DNA of 64,000 nt from Yponomeuta sedellus (GCA_934045075.1 OW203725.1:1330775-1394774), one strand, 5' to 3'. Counted from the first letter of the stretch, positions 43,003-56,200 are shown. Numbers and translations are program-made. The notes: generated by a model not told the origin, from the letters alone.

Positions 43003-43261
43003 ACACACATATATTTCTTAACCTAAGAGTACAGACGGCGCCCCTATCACTGAACGTGAAAGTATAGTTACTTAGACCTAAAATTTCCGCACTTAGCCTC
43101 ATAGTTGAGCCCTTGTAAGTAGCAAGCGCTGAGGTAAGTTAACACAACAGACACTAGGGCTTCCTCACGAAGTTTTCCTTCAGTAAGTTTTCTTTCCTTT
43201 AGCGAGTGGTATTGCTCTATAACTTCACAAATGTACATAACTTAGAAAACAAAGTCATTGG

Positions 43262-43325
43262 TACGTGCCGGGATTCGACGTCACGACCTCCTGATTGCGA
43301 AGCCGGCATTCTACCGCTCTATGGT
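43262..43325 (-). repeat. tRNA-like SINE fragment
   Basis: On the minus strand GAGCGGTAGAATGCCGGC precedes GTCGAATCCCGGCACGTA, a D-arm/T-arm pair without a proper anticodon stem. Confidence 0.55.
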
Positions 43326-43367
43326 AGAAGTATAAACGCAGTCAGAACAATCTAACATCATCGTCAG

Positions 43368-43722
43368 TAAGGCCCGTCTCTGTCTTACAATCCTCCACCA
43401 ACAAGGACTATGCTCCCGTGGTGCAGCATGGCCTAACCTTTCTGAGATGCAGGAAGAGACCCGTCCCTATATAGGCATTGGGGACATACAAGGGTTGATA
43501 TCGATGAGTCTTTCTCGGTTTTGCAGTCGTGTCGATATCAACCCTTTTGTGTCCCCACTGCTGGAGCACGGGTCCCTTCCTGCATCGCAGGAAGGTTAGG
43601 CCATACTCCACCACGGGGGCCAAGTCCGGGTTGGTGGAGGATTGTAAGACAGCGGCGGGCCTTACTGTCAGAAGTTACCAAGCCGCCCATAAGGCCTCCG
43701 ACTTTAACGACAGCCATTCCCA
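43368..43722. repeat. Two inverted family A copies, start to start
   Basis: 43368-43497 reads on the minus strand and 43531-43722 on the plus strand, with the TATCAACCC starts facing each other across about 33 bp. Confidence 0.85.
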
Positions 43723-43739
43723 GTCGCGTATAGTACAAA

Positions 43740-46195
43740 AATCTCGATTTATACAGGTAATAAAAACACACAATTTGCAAATTAATAAATAAATTATAAT
43801 GTTAAATATTATACACTGCACTTACATTGGTATCATATCATGCTCGTTACATCGGGGAATATACACAAAAACGTAGTACAAACACTTCGGTTACAGTAAT
43901 AAGTCGAAAAATAATATACTTTGAGCAATACAAAAATAAAAAAAAACAAATCACTCTAACTTATTATTAACTTACGAAATAGTTATTATTGAGAACTAGT
44001 TTTAAATAAATACAGTTTCGAAAAATGGTATGTTTTAAAGGTACTTTGGTACCACAGTTAACTGTTTTAGTTTCATGAAAAAACACGATCATTTCATGAA
44101 ATTAGCCTGGGAATGATAGTATTATTTTGGCAATGTAGTTAATGGCTTGTATTCATAAAGCTTCGGCCATGGTTAGCGACCATACGATCACTTGATTCAA
44201 TCGTATAATACATAACACACACGTATATAATCGGTTACTAAGAGAAATCAACGCATAGATTATAATCTATGTTTAACCCATATAACTTAATTAATAAATT
44301 GGCCTTTCAGTTATAAGAGAATTAAGTAGTTAATTAAACATCCGTCTTGCTAGATTTTTACTATTTTATTTGTAAAGCATCACAATCAGAACTCATAAAA
44401 AATTTTGAAAGTACATATTTTTGTGACATATTTCCTTCACTCGGCAAATATCCTGCGGGACAGTCATATCAGTATTACGACGTGACCTGTCTGTGTTAAT
44501 CTAACAAGTTCCACAGAATTTCGTTCGTATTCTAATTTACGTTAGCGAGTACAAAACGTATTAAATACATAAAAAAGATCTATGATTTTTTCCATACTTT
44601 TACATGTTCGAGACATTACTTTCGTGTAAGATAATGCAAAAAGTAGTGTTTCAACATCACATAAACGGTTTAGATACACCGTGTCATATTCTAGGGATGT
44701 CTTAGGTCTCATACAAATAATATTATCGGTATGTAAATTCAAAAGGATTGATTGACCCTTTGCTTCGGCGTAAATTGATTAAATGCGAAATGGAAGTTGA
44801 AAAACATCCCTAAAAATGTTACTTATATGCTTACAAATTGTATACACAACTACTATTTTTTTCGCTTAAAAATTCCTATTAGAAATGTTGCATCACGGTT
44901 CATATAAAAAAAACGAAAATATATAAAAACAACTACGTGTTCATTGCTTTAAGAAAACCAGTTTAAAGTGTGTAAATCTACTTTATGGAACTTTAGACAT
45001 CGGCTCAATAAAAACTACTAACCTAAAAGGCATTTTAGTTATCTTCATTGTGTAGAGGTTTTCACATAACCCTATCTATGGGCCCTTACATCCATAAACT
45101 CCTATTTTACTAAAAGATATGATGTATCAAAAACTGGTTGGTGTTTTTAGTAACTTACTATGGCGTCAAAGGCATTGTGTTCATTCAAAACTGCGTTTCA
45201 CTTTTTTTTTTAATGGTTCACTTCAAGTATTTGTTGCTGGTCTTGAAGACCTGTGCAAGAGAAATCGATAAATTGTTTTTACCTAAGTCAACCTAAATAT
45301 AAAAAGAACAACACAATAAGCTGCCATTGGTGTTATTCACAACTATTATACACAAACAGTGCTAAAGAAAACCATAAAAACTATTGTAACTAAATAATAA
45401 CCTAAAATATTAAAAAAAAGTATGAACAGAATATAAAGTATCGCTTGTAACATTGTGATGTTGGCGTTATTTACTGACTAGTTTAGTCACAAACAGAGGA
45501 AACCTCTTGAGATTTCATATCCTATGGCAATAGTCTAAATATGACGCTATTCACTAGACTACAATTCAAAATTAGTCCTTAAAAGAAATACATAAAAGTT
45601 AAATTAGTTAAAATGAGCGCTTCTCACAGCATCAATTTACACTTTTGCCATATCCGACTCCTAGGGTTTATTCCAACGTGTAGGTAGGATTAAAATTCGT
45701 TGTCCTAACATAATTATACATACAATAATAGTCAACCCACACGATCACACATGGATATAAACTCCCGATTATAAAAAGTACAAAACCCACGATATATCAC
45801 TAGCTCGCCGATCCCTGAGTATGACTTCCACAACTTACATAGCCAAACATCACAATTAACACGTAAGTATGTAGATGTATAATTGTGTATGTATATTTAA
45901 TTTATTATTATTAATCACATTTAAATCAGAAGCATGGGTTTAGAATACGACTCTAATGTCTAGTTAGAAAACTTTCGGACTAATAGTTCTGCGGCAAAGC
46001 CATTATGACATGGTCGACCAAATGCAAGTAGAATCAATATTATACATGTAATATTTTCTTTTTGACATTAATTTGTAAATTTGATTATTATTTCTACATT
46101 GGATTGTTATTATGTACGGAGTCTTGACTTGTAATGAATATTACCAATAAATGATGTCTATGTCTATGTCAATAAACTCTTATACGTTTTAAAAA
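43740..46195. other. AT-rich 2.4-kb block without gene or recognised repeat
   Basis: I see no long frame, splice-bounded exon or known repeat module here, unlike neighbouring sequence. Paired AATAAA motifs (plus strand, about 46147 and 46172) sit at its right end. It could be a long 3' UTR or simply old intergenic DNA. Confidence 0.4.
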
Positions 46196-46535
46196 CCTAA
46201 TTAGAGGCTAAAAATTCCACCCATGCCGGGATTCGAACCCGCGACCTCTGGCTATCCGTGCCAGCGCTCTTTCCAACTGAGCAAATGGGCGACTCACCGG
46301 CACCAGTGAAATTTCGAACCTCTTTACAATATTCTCTGTATTACGTACAGGCAGCGACATCTGGCTAAAGTAGATTGCATCACTTACAGCCCCGACTACC
46401 TACTTTGCAGTTAAAGGTTTTTGCCAGAGGTCGCGGGTTCGAATCCCGGCATGGGAGGAATTTTTAGCCTCTAAATAGGTTTTTAAAATTGTCCTTAGCA
46501 CGGTTTAGTGCATTAAAAATAAAAATAGTATAATC
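46190..46535. mobile_element. Two tRNA-like SINE copies, family B, facing each other
   Basis: 46190-46420 is a full reverse copy. 46424-46535 is a forward copy lacking its leader and D-arm (starting at CCAGAGGTCGCGGGTTCGAA). Confidence 0.82.
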
Positions 46536-46544
46536 TTATACGTT

Positions 46545-46700
46545 CGTTTCGTTTCAGCCTATTGCAGTGCACTGCTGGACATAAGCCTCCCCCAGGGTGC
46601 GCCACAAGACCCGATCTCCCGTTTTCGCCATCCAGTCACCTTTTTCAGGTCGTCGGTTCATCTGGCCGGAGGGCGTCCTATTCTACGCTTGCCGAGTCGT
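46545..46700 (-). mobile_element. LINE 3'-end fragment
   Basis: Same module as 13140-13290, with the CTCCAGC-containing stretch shortened. Confidence 0.72.
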
Positions 46701-47910
46701 GGTCTCCATTCGAGAACTCATAAACACGATCGATTAAACTGGTAAAACCTTCAGGGTGTTGCAGATCTATTTCATCTTATACCAGCCAGTTATGCACTAT
46801 CCAAAGATAGTCGGCAATGGAAAACTTGCACAAAAAAGGTTCTTATATAACCTTGATATTTGTGTGACATACGGACTCTAATGTATTATGAAGCATTTCA
46901 ATATTCGAGCTATCTTGTAAGGTTGTAGAAGATGGTTAGAATTCAAGGTTAAAACTAAATTTCAGTTGATTATTACGAAAAAAAATTTGAAAAATTTTTA
47001 TTTGTAAAGTCATAAAGAAAATATTTTCACGATTTTAAATTTTTTGTGCGTTTTTCTGTCTTCTCGTGTACAACGTCACGCCAATCTAATTTCGTGGCAA
47101 GTTCACCATTGAACACGGTCATCAAAATATTATTCGACCAAGTCATAACAACTCTACTGCCTTAGCGGGAACGAGACAGACTGAGACAGCTGCTATCTCA
47201 CTCTGCTAAAATACCCTCGCACTAATGAAACATCTGTGCTGTACGAGTTTGTTATGTCTATATTATTCCCGTTACATGGTTGCTGTCAAACAAACAAAAC
47301 TCTAACAAATAAAACTAGTTTCTTACTTACATAGGGGACTTACTTAGAAATTAATATGATATAGTAAACGCTCAATCTTACATTGATATTTGTTTTACTA
47401 AATAGAGACGCGGTAAGAAGCCAATTTTTGGTTTTATTATCGTTATTACAATTATAATTAATATATTATTTACTTTTGGCATTGCAACAATGCCTCAATT
47501 AAACTAGAGACAGAGTATTCTCACCCCGATCAAACGTGGACCCTACTCCGAAGCGAACAGATGTCCTTGCATCCTCAATTCAATTTTACAGTTATTGCTT
47601 CCCTAAGTATTCTGCAAATGTTAAAGGTACGAAAAAGTAGCAGCTCTAACAAAATAACCTTCTCTGTTGAGCTTTTTCATATTTCAACGGGACTGGTTCA
47701 ATTCAATTAAATGTTTGGCATTATGGCAACCAGTCGAATTCGACTATTTCTACCAGGATCACGTCTTGATGACAAACTTGTCATTTGTCACGTTGTACAG
47801 TGTTATTGTAATTTATCATCATTGTCAAATAGCAAATGACGTTGATGTTGTCAAGGCACTAATAGGACCAACCGTCATATGGGGGAGAGTAGGGAGAAGT
47901 TGAACATAGA
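46700..47910. other. Intergenic, no gene recognised
   Basis: AT-rich; short frames only. The TTCGGAGTAGGGTCC stretch at 47525-47560 recurs inverted at 48555-48580, so it is repetitive. Confidence 0.45.
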
Positions 47911-48065
47911 CGGCCTTATTTAAAAGACGCTTCCACTAACAGGGGCTACATTAAGAAGGACGTTTTTTTATCTGTGATTCCGTATTTTCCTTGTAAAATC
48001 TCCACCACAGACTATTTTAATGAGCGTTTTTGGAGTGAGGAATAGTGTTTTCATAAATAAGGCCG
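47911..48065. mobile_element. MITE with CGGCCTTA ends, copy 2
   Basis: CGGCCTTATTTA is inverted at the right end as TAAATAAGGCCG; 155 bp, same size class as 35338-35490. Confidence 0.68.
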
Positions 48066-49041
48066 ACAGTGTTTGGAGTTGATGATTTTTTTTCTTAATT
48101 ACCGCACTTTAACCTACCGGAAACATATGTTGATGTACCTATCTCATTGCCCAGTGGATTAAGTAGAAATGTTAAAAATAATTTCAGAATATTCCTCTTC
48201 ATCGATATTACACAAAGTATACCTACACCAAAATTTTCAGTCTTCTTATTCTTAGTTTTAAAAATATTAAGTAGTTACATAAGTTCGTATAATTTATAAT
48301 GTGCCAGAATTAAAAAAATCTTTCAGTACAAATCGGTGCTTCCTACAGTAACATAATGGGCTTTATAGTTTCAACTGAGCCCTAACACCTCCTCATACAA
48401 TTATCATTATTAAAATCAGGTTGGTCCTATCTATAGTGTACCATTGCTTAAGATGCGTTACTTTTATTTACAAATACAATTCACTCTACACGATAATATT
48501 ACCAGTGATTTTTTAAAATGGTGCCCAGTGACCAAATAGATGCAGGTTACTTCTATTCGCTTCGGAGTAAGGCCCGGCCTTCTGTTTGACACATGTGCTG
48601 ACGACCTGACGACGAAACTCGTGCGTGAACTGTCCGATACGTTAATTTCCCTATAAAATGTGCAAATACCCACAAAAACCCTTCCTACGCGGACTACGGC
48701 GCTAGCAGTATACTGGACTGGAATGGATACATTTTCATTTACAAGGCCGATCCTTGCCCGCTAAGGCCCACCACTGATTATGTGCTTGGTATATGAGTGC
48801 TCACCATTATATCTTTTGAATAATGTGCTTGACTGCTTACCATGGCAACTTATGGAAGCACGGAGTACCTACTGCAGGGGTTTCTAAAATATGGAACAAA
48901 ATTTTAATTAGTCTGTCACAAAGAATTAGCTAAGAACGTTTTAAAGTTCGTAGTCATTTCATACTTAAAATGTGTGGAAATGTGTTCACTAATAGTTTTT
49001 TACATTACACATATCAATAAATGAATAGATACTCACCAGCA

Positions 49042-49109
49042 ACGGCGTAGGTAAGACAAATCACCACAGACACTATCAATGGTGAGCTTTAGCGACATCA
49101 CGGGCAAGG
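49042..49109 (-). other. Possible first coding exon of an unknown minus-strand gene
   Basis: ATG SLKLTIDSVCGDLSYLRRC reads into a strong GTGAGTATC donor. I found no partner exon, so this may be chance. The plus strand also has a GTAAGA at the same place. Confidence 0.2.
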
Positions 49110-50146
49110 AACGACAAAATTGACTCTTGTGCATTAACTTCTTAAGCTTAGGGGAAAGCGGAGTGGAGGAATACTGTGGGAGGAATTATACAAGACAAGC
49201 CGTGACAACTAAGTTGTTACGACTTTTGGATTTAAGGAAGTGCGACTTTAGTGGTGCTTTGGGCTTATACTCTGACTTTATCTTCGTTTCTTTAAGTTCG
49301 TTCACACTACAACGGTTTGCGTGACACGCCGCGCGTCCGTTCCACATGTCTGGAGATAATGTTTTCCCTTCCGTTGCGCGTATGCATATCCCCTGTCGGG
49401 TATGTGCGAAGTGACTTATGGTGACAAGGCTAGTCACGCTTTAGCGTTAAATCTTTTTTGATTATTCCATGCTAAATTCGCTTGCTATATCAAGCGTGTA
49501 AAATCAAATCTAACTATCACCAATCGACCGTATTATTAGTGAAATGGCAAAAACAGTACAATCATTAAAAACATATGGTTAAGCTCAGTAACAACGGGTT
49601 ACTCGCGAACATAAATTTATCAAAACAAGGCTTACTATGTGTGATTGTGATTACTGTTCAACAATAGTTGAACAGTAACTACTTTTCCAAAGGGCGAGAG
49701 AAGCCGCCACCGTCCAGCTAGTAACGCGCGCGCAATTTTCGAGAACTAAGCTGCATTAAACAAGTTCTAGGATCAAGAATATTAAAAGTAGACGCTTGCT
49801 CCTGCGCTTTTTATCAGCAGGACAGACTACAAAGTAATCTGTGGCCAGCTTATTTCTACATTGAGGATCGTAGTTAAATATGATAGGAATAAATTACGTC
49901 GTTTTTCTTTAATCAATGTTCTTTGATCCTAGAACTATAAAGTAATACCACCCGTAACTGGTAGTAAAGCTATGCGGACGGATGTCAATATTTTCCTATG
50001 TAGTGGACGCGCGACGTATAGCGGATGCCTTTATGGTATGAACGGGCCTTATTGGAAGATACTGTGATTCAGAACGTAACTTACCAGCGATAAGTGAGAT
50101 TTAATTAATACATTTAGCTCTTTGAGTCATTTAGTCACGTCACGTA

Positions 50147-50394
50147 CAGTCTATTTATTTTTACTTGTCCAATTTAGTAAACAAGATTCTACCCTTAAAC
50201 TCGTGACTTTTTAGTCCAAAACTGCCATATTTCTATAAATGAAGTAACCTGGAACACTCTTTTAGATAACACGCTGCCAATTTCATAAACATAGTTCATG
50301 AATTTGCGAGAAAATGTCTAGTTTAGGCATCTAATCTCAATTTTAAGGTTAGAATCTTGTTTACTAAATTGGACAAGTAAGAATAAATAGACTG
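50147..50394. mobile_element. Mariner-like MITE with ~50-bp terminal inverted repeats
   Basis: CAGTCTATTTATTTTTACTT and its complement bound a 248-bp element flanked by TA. I count about two mismatches over the arms, which extend through TTAGTAAACAAGATTCTA. Confidence 0.88.
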
Positions 50395-51039
50395 TAGATC
50401 TGAAATTATACCTTATTTCAATTACGACATAAATTTCAATTTACAAAAGCTGTAGGCCATCATGCCGTCACGTTATTTAGCATTCTATAACAAATATAAT
50501 TGTGTTGTCAATAGAACACTAATCTCATAGCCATACCAATTCCGTACAGTTATTTCATATTCCATTTGCTAAATACAAGTGGACTCGTGCCACTTTTTAT
50601 CCTATTCTAGCAAGGCTAGTACAACACCTATATCTATGAACATGTTATGCTAGCCCTGCTGACCGTAAACTAACCACTTCATAAATATAGACTATCCAGA
50701 TAAATCAGACTCTCACCCTCCTTAACTCTTAACCTTTTCTTTGACAAATGGAATAACGAAACGCCCGCCGACGAGATATCTTGGATGTAACTAAACGTAC
50801 ACAGGTTTTCCCACGGTTTTCCCAAGGATGTTGTCAAAACAGAAAAGAGGCAGCGTGGTGACTTAATTCGCTGGATTGAAGTGGACAAATCCGCCCAACA
50901 CATTTTACGCTCATTTTGATTCGCATTTCCCATACATTCATAATTTCCCTATTAATTTATTTTACTATTCCAACTACCAGCTCACCATTCAAACGGAGCG
51001 CAATTTTTCACTAAACGCGTTCAGAAAGAAACAGCTCCA

Positions 51040-51298
51040 AACCGAGTTTCCGTGCTTCGCAAGGCACGTTAAGCCGTTGGTACCGGCTGGCATGCCAGGC
51101 GACTGACATTCCATGGAAGGTCGGTTGTTAAGCCATGTGAAAGGCCTCATGGGCGGCTTGATAACATCTGAAAGTAAGGCCCGCCACTGTCTTACAATTC
51201 TCCACCAACCCGGACTTGGCCCCCGTGGTGTAGTATCGCCTACCTTCCTGCGATGTAAGAAGAGACCCGTGCCCCAGTAGTGGGGACATACAGGGGTT
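51040..51298 (-). repeat. Repeat family A, reverse copy
   Basis: CCGTGCTTCGCAAGGCACGT to GGACATACAGGGGTTCA, lacking the hairpin end. Confidence 0.82.
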
Positions 51299-52021
51299 CA
51301 GATTGTAAGCCGAGTTTAGTGATAAACAACGCAGTTTCGGTGGTAAAATTGTAGTTCACACATGCTGATGTTTTGCAGCGATGCCTGCACTCTTTTCACG
51401 AATCCACGAATGCATCGTCACACTGTCAAATTGTTTACCACTGCAGAATGTAAACGCATGGGCGTATCGCTTCTGCGTCGCTTCAGAAATGAACAGTGAG
51501 CAAATGTTTCAAAATGGCTTCACCCAACTCGGAAGACTTGACATCTTGGGCCGGCAGGGATGCGAGAAAGAAGCAAAGGCAGTAGCAAAAGCCTGACCGC
51601 CTTCAACCCAGGGGTGAGTCCTTAAATGTATAGTAGTTCAATAGAGTGATATGAGCATGGTGACAATTGTTCAATTGACACTACTGGTAGTGTTCTAAGC
51701 AGACGCATTCCAATGCTAGAACCCGTGCAAATTAACTCGGCGCCGCGCCCGTTTTTATTCGCTAGAAATGCCCGTTCAAATTTCGCGGGTTACTACTGTG
51801 ATGACATGGAACTGCTAACGTTTAGTAACCTACAAGGCAGCGGCAAATAACAGCTATCGTCAGGCTAATATAGAACTAAGGCCTTTGCATCCACTGATTT
51901 ATACAGCGTCCACTGGCACCTTCACTCACAATAGATGTGTGAAGGGACCACACAAAGGTTGCCAATTACGTAATCTATGTGGAAATATTCACACGCTAAC
52001 GGTGACAGAAAACAACCGTTG

Positions 52022-52230
52022 CTTGGTTGGCTTCGCACTTATTGACTAGTCTTTCCTGTGGGCTACGCCGACTAATCTGTCAGGATGTTATAGGTGCCGG
52101 GCAAGCCTACACAATCCACAAGACAATGTCCCATGCACTGCAGCGTCCGAGTGTTCCCTCCACCCACCTGCTTTGAGTGAAAGTGCCACTGGACGCGGCA
52201 AAAATAATCTCAATACATAGATGCAAAGAC
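52022..52230 (+). repeat. Dispersed repeat, partner of 36001-36205
   Basis: CTTTCCTGTGGGCTACGCCG and GGTGCCGGGCAAGCC. The inverted stretch CAGCGTCCACTGGCACCTTC at 51907 suggests the full element spans about 51900-52205. Confidence 0.7.
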
Positions 52231-52242
52231 CAAAGTACAGTC

Positions 52243-52441
52243 TGTTAGCTTTTACAATATACCTCGGCTACTATCGCTAAGAAGGAAGGGAAGGAAAGTA
52301 CTATGACATATAACTTTAGAAAACATTTCAAAATAAAAGAAAAGTTTTATACAGAGCAGAAAGTGGCATTACACTCGTGCGCTTTCGGCGAAGACCTAAC
52401 CCAACTCTAGAGCCCGAGGCATATTCTAAAAGCTAACAGAC
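52243..52441. mobile_element. MITE with CAGTCTGTTAGC ends
   Basis: CAGTCTGTTAGCTTTTACAA and the inverted AAAAGCTAACAGACTATA; TA on both sides, arms about 32 bp. Ends about 60 bp before the dock 3' minisatellite region. Confidence 0.75.
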
Positions 52442-52534
52442 TATACTCACGCTCACGCGAAGGACAACATCCCAAGGAAACCCGCCGCCCGGCCGGTCTT
52501 TACCGCGGGCTAAGCGGCCTGAGCCGTCGGGATG

Positions 52535-52948
52535 CTAATGTGATTCAGTTGAATACCCGTGCGCGGCCTCGGGGCCCGGACTAATGTGATTCAGTTGAAT
52601 ACCCGTGCGCGGCCTCGGGGCCCGGACTAATGTGATTCAGTTGAATAACCGTACGCGGCCTCGGGGCCCGGACTAATGTGATTCAGTTGAATACCCGTGC
52701 GCGGCCTCGGGGCCCGGACTAATGTGATTCAGTTGAATACCCGTGCGCGGCCTCGGGGCCCGGACTAATGTGATTCAGTTGAATACCCGTGCGCGGCCTC
52801 GGGGCCCGGACTAATGTGATTCAGTTGAATAACCGTACGCGGCCTCGGGGCCCGGACTAATGTGATTCAGCTGAATACCCGTGCGCGGCCTCGGGGCCCG
52901 GACTAATGTGATTCAGTTGAATACCCGTGCGCGGCCTCGGGGCGGGGG
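52535..52948. repeat. 46-bp minisatellite, 9 copies
   Basis: The unit begins CTAATGTGATTCAGTTGAAT and ends GGCCTCGGGGCCCGGA. Copies 3 and 7 share a variant (AACCGTACGC for ACCCGTGCGC), suggesting a four-unit, 184-bp higher-order repeat. Lies about 45 bp past the dock stop, probably in its 3' UTR. Confidence 0.95.
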
Positions 52949-52989
52949 CGGGGCGCCCCCGCGGCCCACCCCCGGGTGGCGGGGCGCCC

Positions 52990-53202
52990 TCAACAGGGCT
53001 GGCCGGCGCGGGGCAGCGGGCGCACCAGGTAGAGCTTCTCGCCCTGCTTGTTGGTGTAGATGGGCGCGCGCTGGTAGTGCGCCACGAGCTGGTCCAGCGT
53101 GGTGAACTTGCGCTGCCCGATGCAGTACATGGCGCCCTCCACGTGCACGCGGAAGTGCTTGTTGCGGCCCGGCGCCTTCAGCGACACGGAGTAGTCGCCC
53201 AT
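52990..53202 (-). CDS. dock: dock last exon: second half of SH2 and stop
   Basis: Acceptor CCGCCGCAG precedes MGDYSVSLKAPGRNKHFRVH, then KFTTLDQLVAHYQRAPIYTN and LYLVRPLPRAGQPC with TGA at 52990-52992. The acceptor and exon start are duplicated twice upstream. A 46-bp minisatellite begins about 45 bp past the stop. Confidence 0.94.
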   Translation of the reverse strand: MGDYSVSLKAPGRNKHFRVHVEGAMYCIGQRKFTTLDQLVAHYQRAPIYTNKQGEKLYLVRPLPRAGQPC

Positions 53203-56200
53203 CTGCGGCGGAGGGTCACGTCACATAGCATTTGAATGAAATGAAAACGTCTCATTCAAAGTAGCGCAGAAACTGCGGCCTCAGCGAGGCGGAGTAGTCG
53301 CCCATCTGCGGCGGAGGGTCACGTGACATAGCATTTAAATGAAATGAAAACGTCTTTTCATTTTTTTATTTGAGGTTGCCTGGAAGAAATTGCTTTTAGC
53401 AATAAGGCCGCCAATTGTATTTGATCTTTTGTATCTGCCGTTTTTGTAACTATTTTTCCGGTATACAATAAAGAATATTCTTATCTTATTCAAAGTAGCG
53501 CAGAAACTGCGGCCTCAGCGAGGCGTAGTAGTCGCCCATCTGCGGCGGAGGGTCACGTGACATAGCATTTAAATGAAATGAAAACGTCTTATTCAAAGTA
53601 GCGCAGAAACTGCGGCCTAATGAACGTTACAATTCAAACTAGGTGTCCGTTTCAAAATCTAGATAATTTTGGAGAAAAAATTATTATTATTATTTGTAAT
53701 TCAGGCAGGCAGTTATAGAACTGGTGAAGCCTGTATCCAGATGTACATTTGTGTTTAACTCCTTCTCTGTTTTGTTTCCTTTAGTGTTTCCTTTTGTTTA
53801 AAAATGGACAAAAAAAACTACTCAGACTCTTCAAAGTCCTTAATTAACATAGTTTACATAATTATTATAAAACATAGAACTCATGCATCGTACTGGCTTT
53901 AATTCCAACCCTCATTGTCATCTAAATAATCCTTTATGTTATAGTAACCCTTTTGGCACAAAGTGTGCTTAACATATTTTTTGAACCGTGTTTCTGGCGA
54001 GCTTAATATATCTTCAGGGATTTTATTATAGAAGCGTATACAATGCCCCATGAAGGATGTATTAACCTTTGCCAGCCTAAATAGTGGAAACAAAAGTAAC
54101 ATAACATTTACATACAGACACATACATTGCTTCTGGCCCCACACTAGGATACCCTGTGTCGTGGGAACCAGAAACAACGAAATAACAAATCTGTAAACAT
54201 CCAAGACCTGGAGTTTTTTTTCGTCCCCAACCGGGGATCGAACCCGGGACCTCTTGCGTGGCAGGCAGATGCGCTACCGCTGCGCCACAGAGGCCGTCTA
54301 ATGTGAAGGCTCAAATTGCTAAGGTTGGTAAATTGGTGTACTGGAAATTCGCGATCTTTGACTTTCATAAGCGCGACTAGCACCGTCGTAATAGCCAGGC
54401 AGGAAATAAGCGAGTTATTTAATGCAGAAAAATATGCTAAAACGAAAGAGTAAGAAGAGCGATCTAGAACTCTTTCTGGTGAATCTGGGATTAAATTTGC
54501 ACCCAGCAGTGGACTACTATTTTTGCTTATATAAGACCAAAATAGATGGGCTGCATTTAAACTGTAATCAGTCAACGAAACGGCAGGTTGGATTATTTGG
54601 TTGGGTTATTTCGTTTTATTGGCTGTTTAGATGAAAAATCTTTGCCTTTAGTAGCAAAACAAACAAAATACTGTCATAGATCGTAAATAATAACATTTTG
54701 GTTTGTTTTTGTTCGAAAATGTCGAAACAAAAAATCAATTCGGCACAAAAGCACAAATACCTCGATTTGAAATTGACACAAATTTTGACAATTAATCTAT
54801 CGATCGACATACGAGACGAGTGGTAAGGACCATTCGTTGGAGTCGAGTGATTCAAAAATACGGAATTTCGTATGTCGAACGAAAATCAGTAGAAATCGAG
54901 CGCTCGACGCGAGACGAGTGGTTAAAAAATAGAGCTCCTGACCTTATAGGCCAACTGACGGTCTCCGTTTTAAAAATCAAATCAGTTAGGATGCAGTTTC
55001 TGTGCAGTCGACAACAGACTAAGGGTCGGAGGCTTGAATGAATATTCCAAGATCAAAGGGGAATAATGCCCCATCTCAGCCCCCTACGGTCTCGAGCTCA
55101 AAGGCTCTCTCATTTTGACCGATTCAAGTCATAAAACGCACGTTACTATGTTACGAGTACAGTGAAACGGGGTGATTAGAAAGTAAAAGTAACAACATTT
55201 TAAGTTAGTGCTGTACAGATGTGAACAAGAAGCATGCTTATATTTAAAAATCGTCGATTGACATTGTCACTACTTACAATCCTTTTTGCGGGAACTTCAT
55301 TCCGGTGGGTGTGTAAATTCACACTCATGGGGTATTAGGTATCCGCGTGTCAATTCACACCCACGGGTATCACGTACCCGCGTGTAAATTCGCACCCACG
55401 GGTATCAGGTACCCACGTGTTAATTCACACCCACGGGTATCACGGTATCACGTACCCGCGTGTAAATTGACACCCACGGGTATCAGGTACCCGCCTGTAA
55501 ATTCACACCCACGGGTATCACGTACCCGCGTGTAATTTCACACCCACGGGTATCAGGTACCCGCGTGTAAATTCACACCCACGGACATCAGGTACCCGCG
55601 TGTAAATTCACACCCACGGGCATCAGGTACCCGCGTGTAAATTCACACCCACGGGTATCGGGTACCCGCGTGTAAATTCGCACCCACGGGTATCAGGTAC
55701 CCGCGTGTCAATTCACACCCACGGGCATCAGGTACCCGAGTGTAAATTCACACTCACGGGTATCAGGTACCCGCGTGTAAATTCGCACCCACGGGTATCA
55801 GGTACCCGCGTGTCAATTCACACCCACGGGCATCAGGTACCCGAGTGTAAATTCACACTCACGGGTATCAGGTACCCCCGTGTAAATTCACACTCACGGG
55901 TATCAGGTACCCGCGTGTAAATTCGCACCCACGGGTATCAGGTACCCGCGTGTCAATTCACACCCACGGGCATCAGGTACCCGAGTGTAAATTCACACTC
56001 ACGGGTATCAGGTACCCGCGTGTAAATTCGCACCCACGGGTATCAGGTACCCGCGTGTCAATTCACACCCACGGGCATCAGGTACCCGAGTGTAAATTCA
56101 CACTCACGGGTATCAGGTACCCGCGTGTAAATTCGCACCCACGGGTATCAGGTACCCGCGTGTCAATTCACACCCACGGGCATCAGGTACCCGCGTGTAA

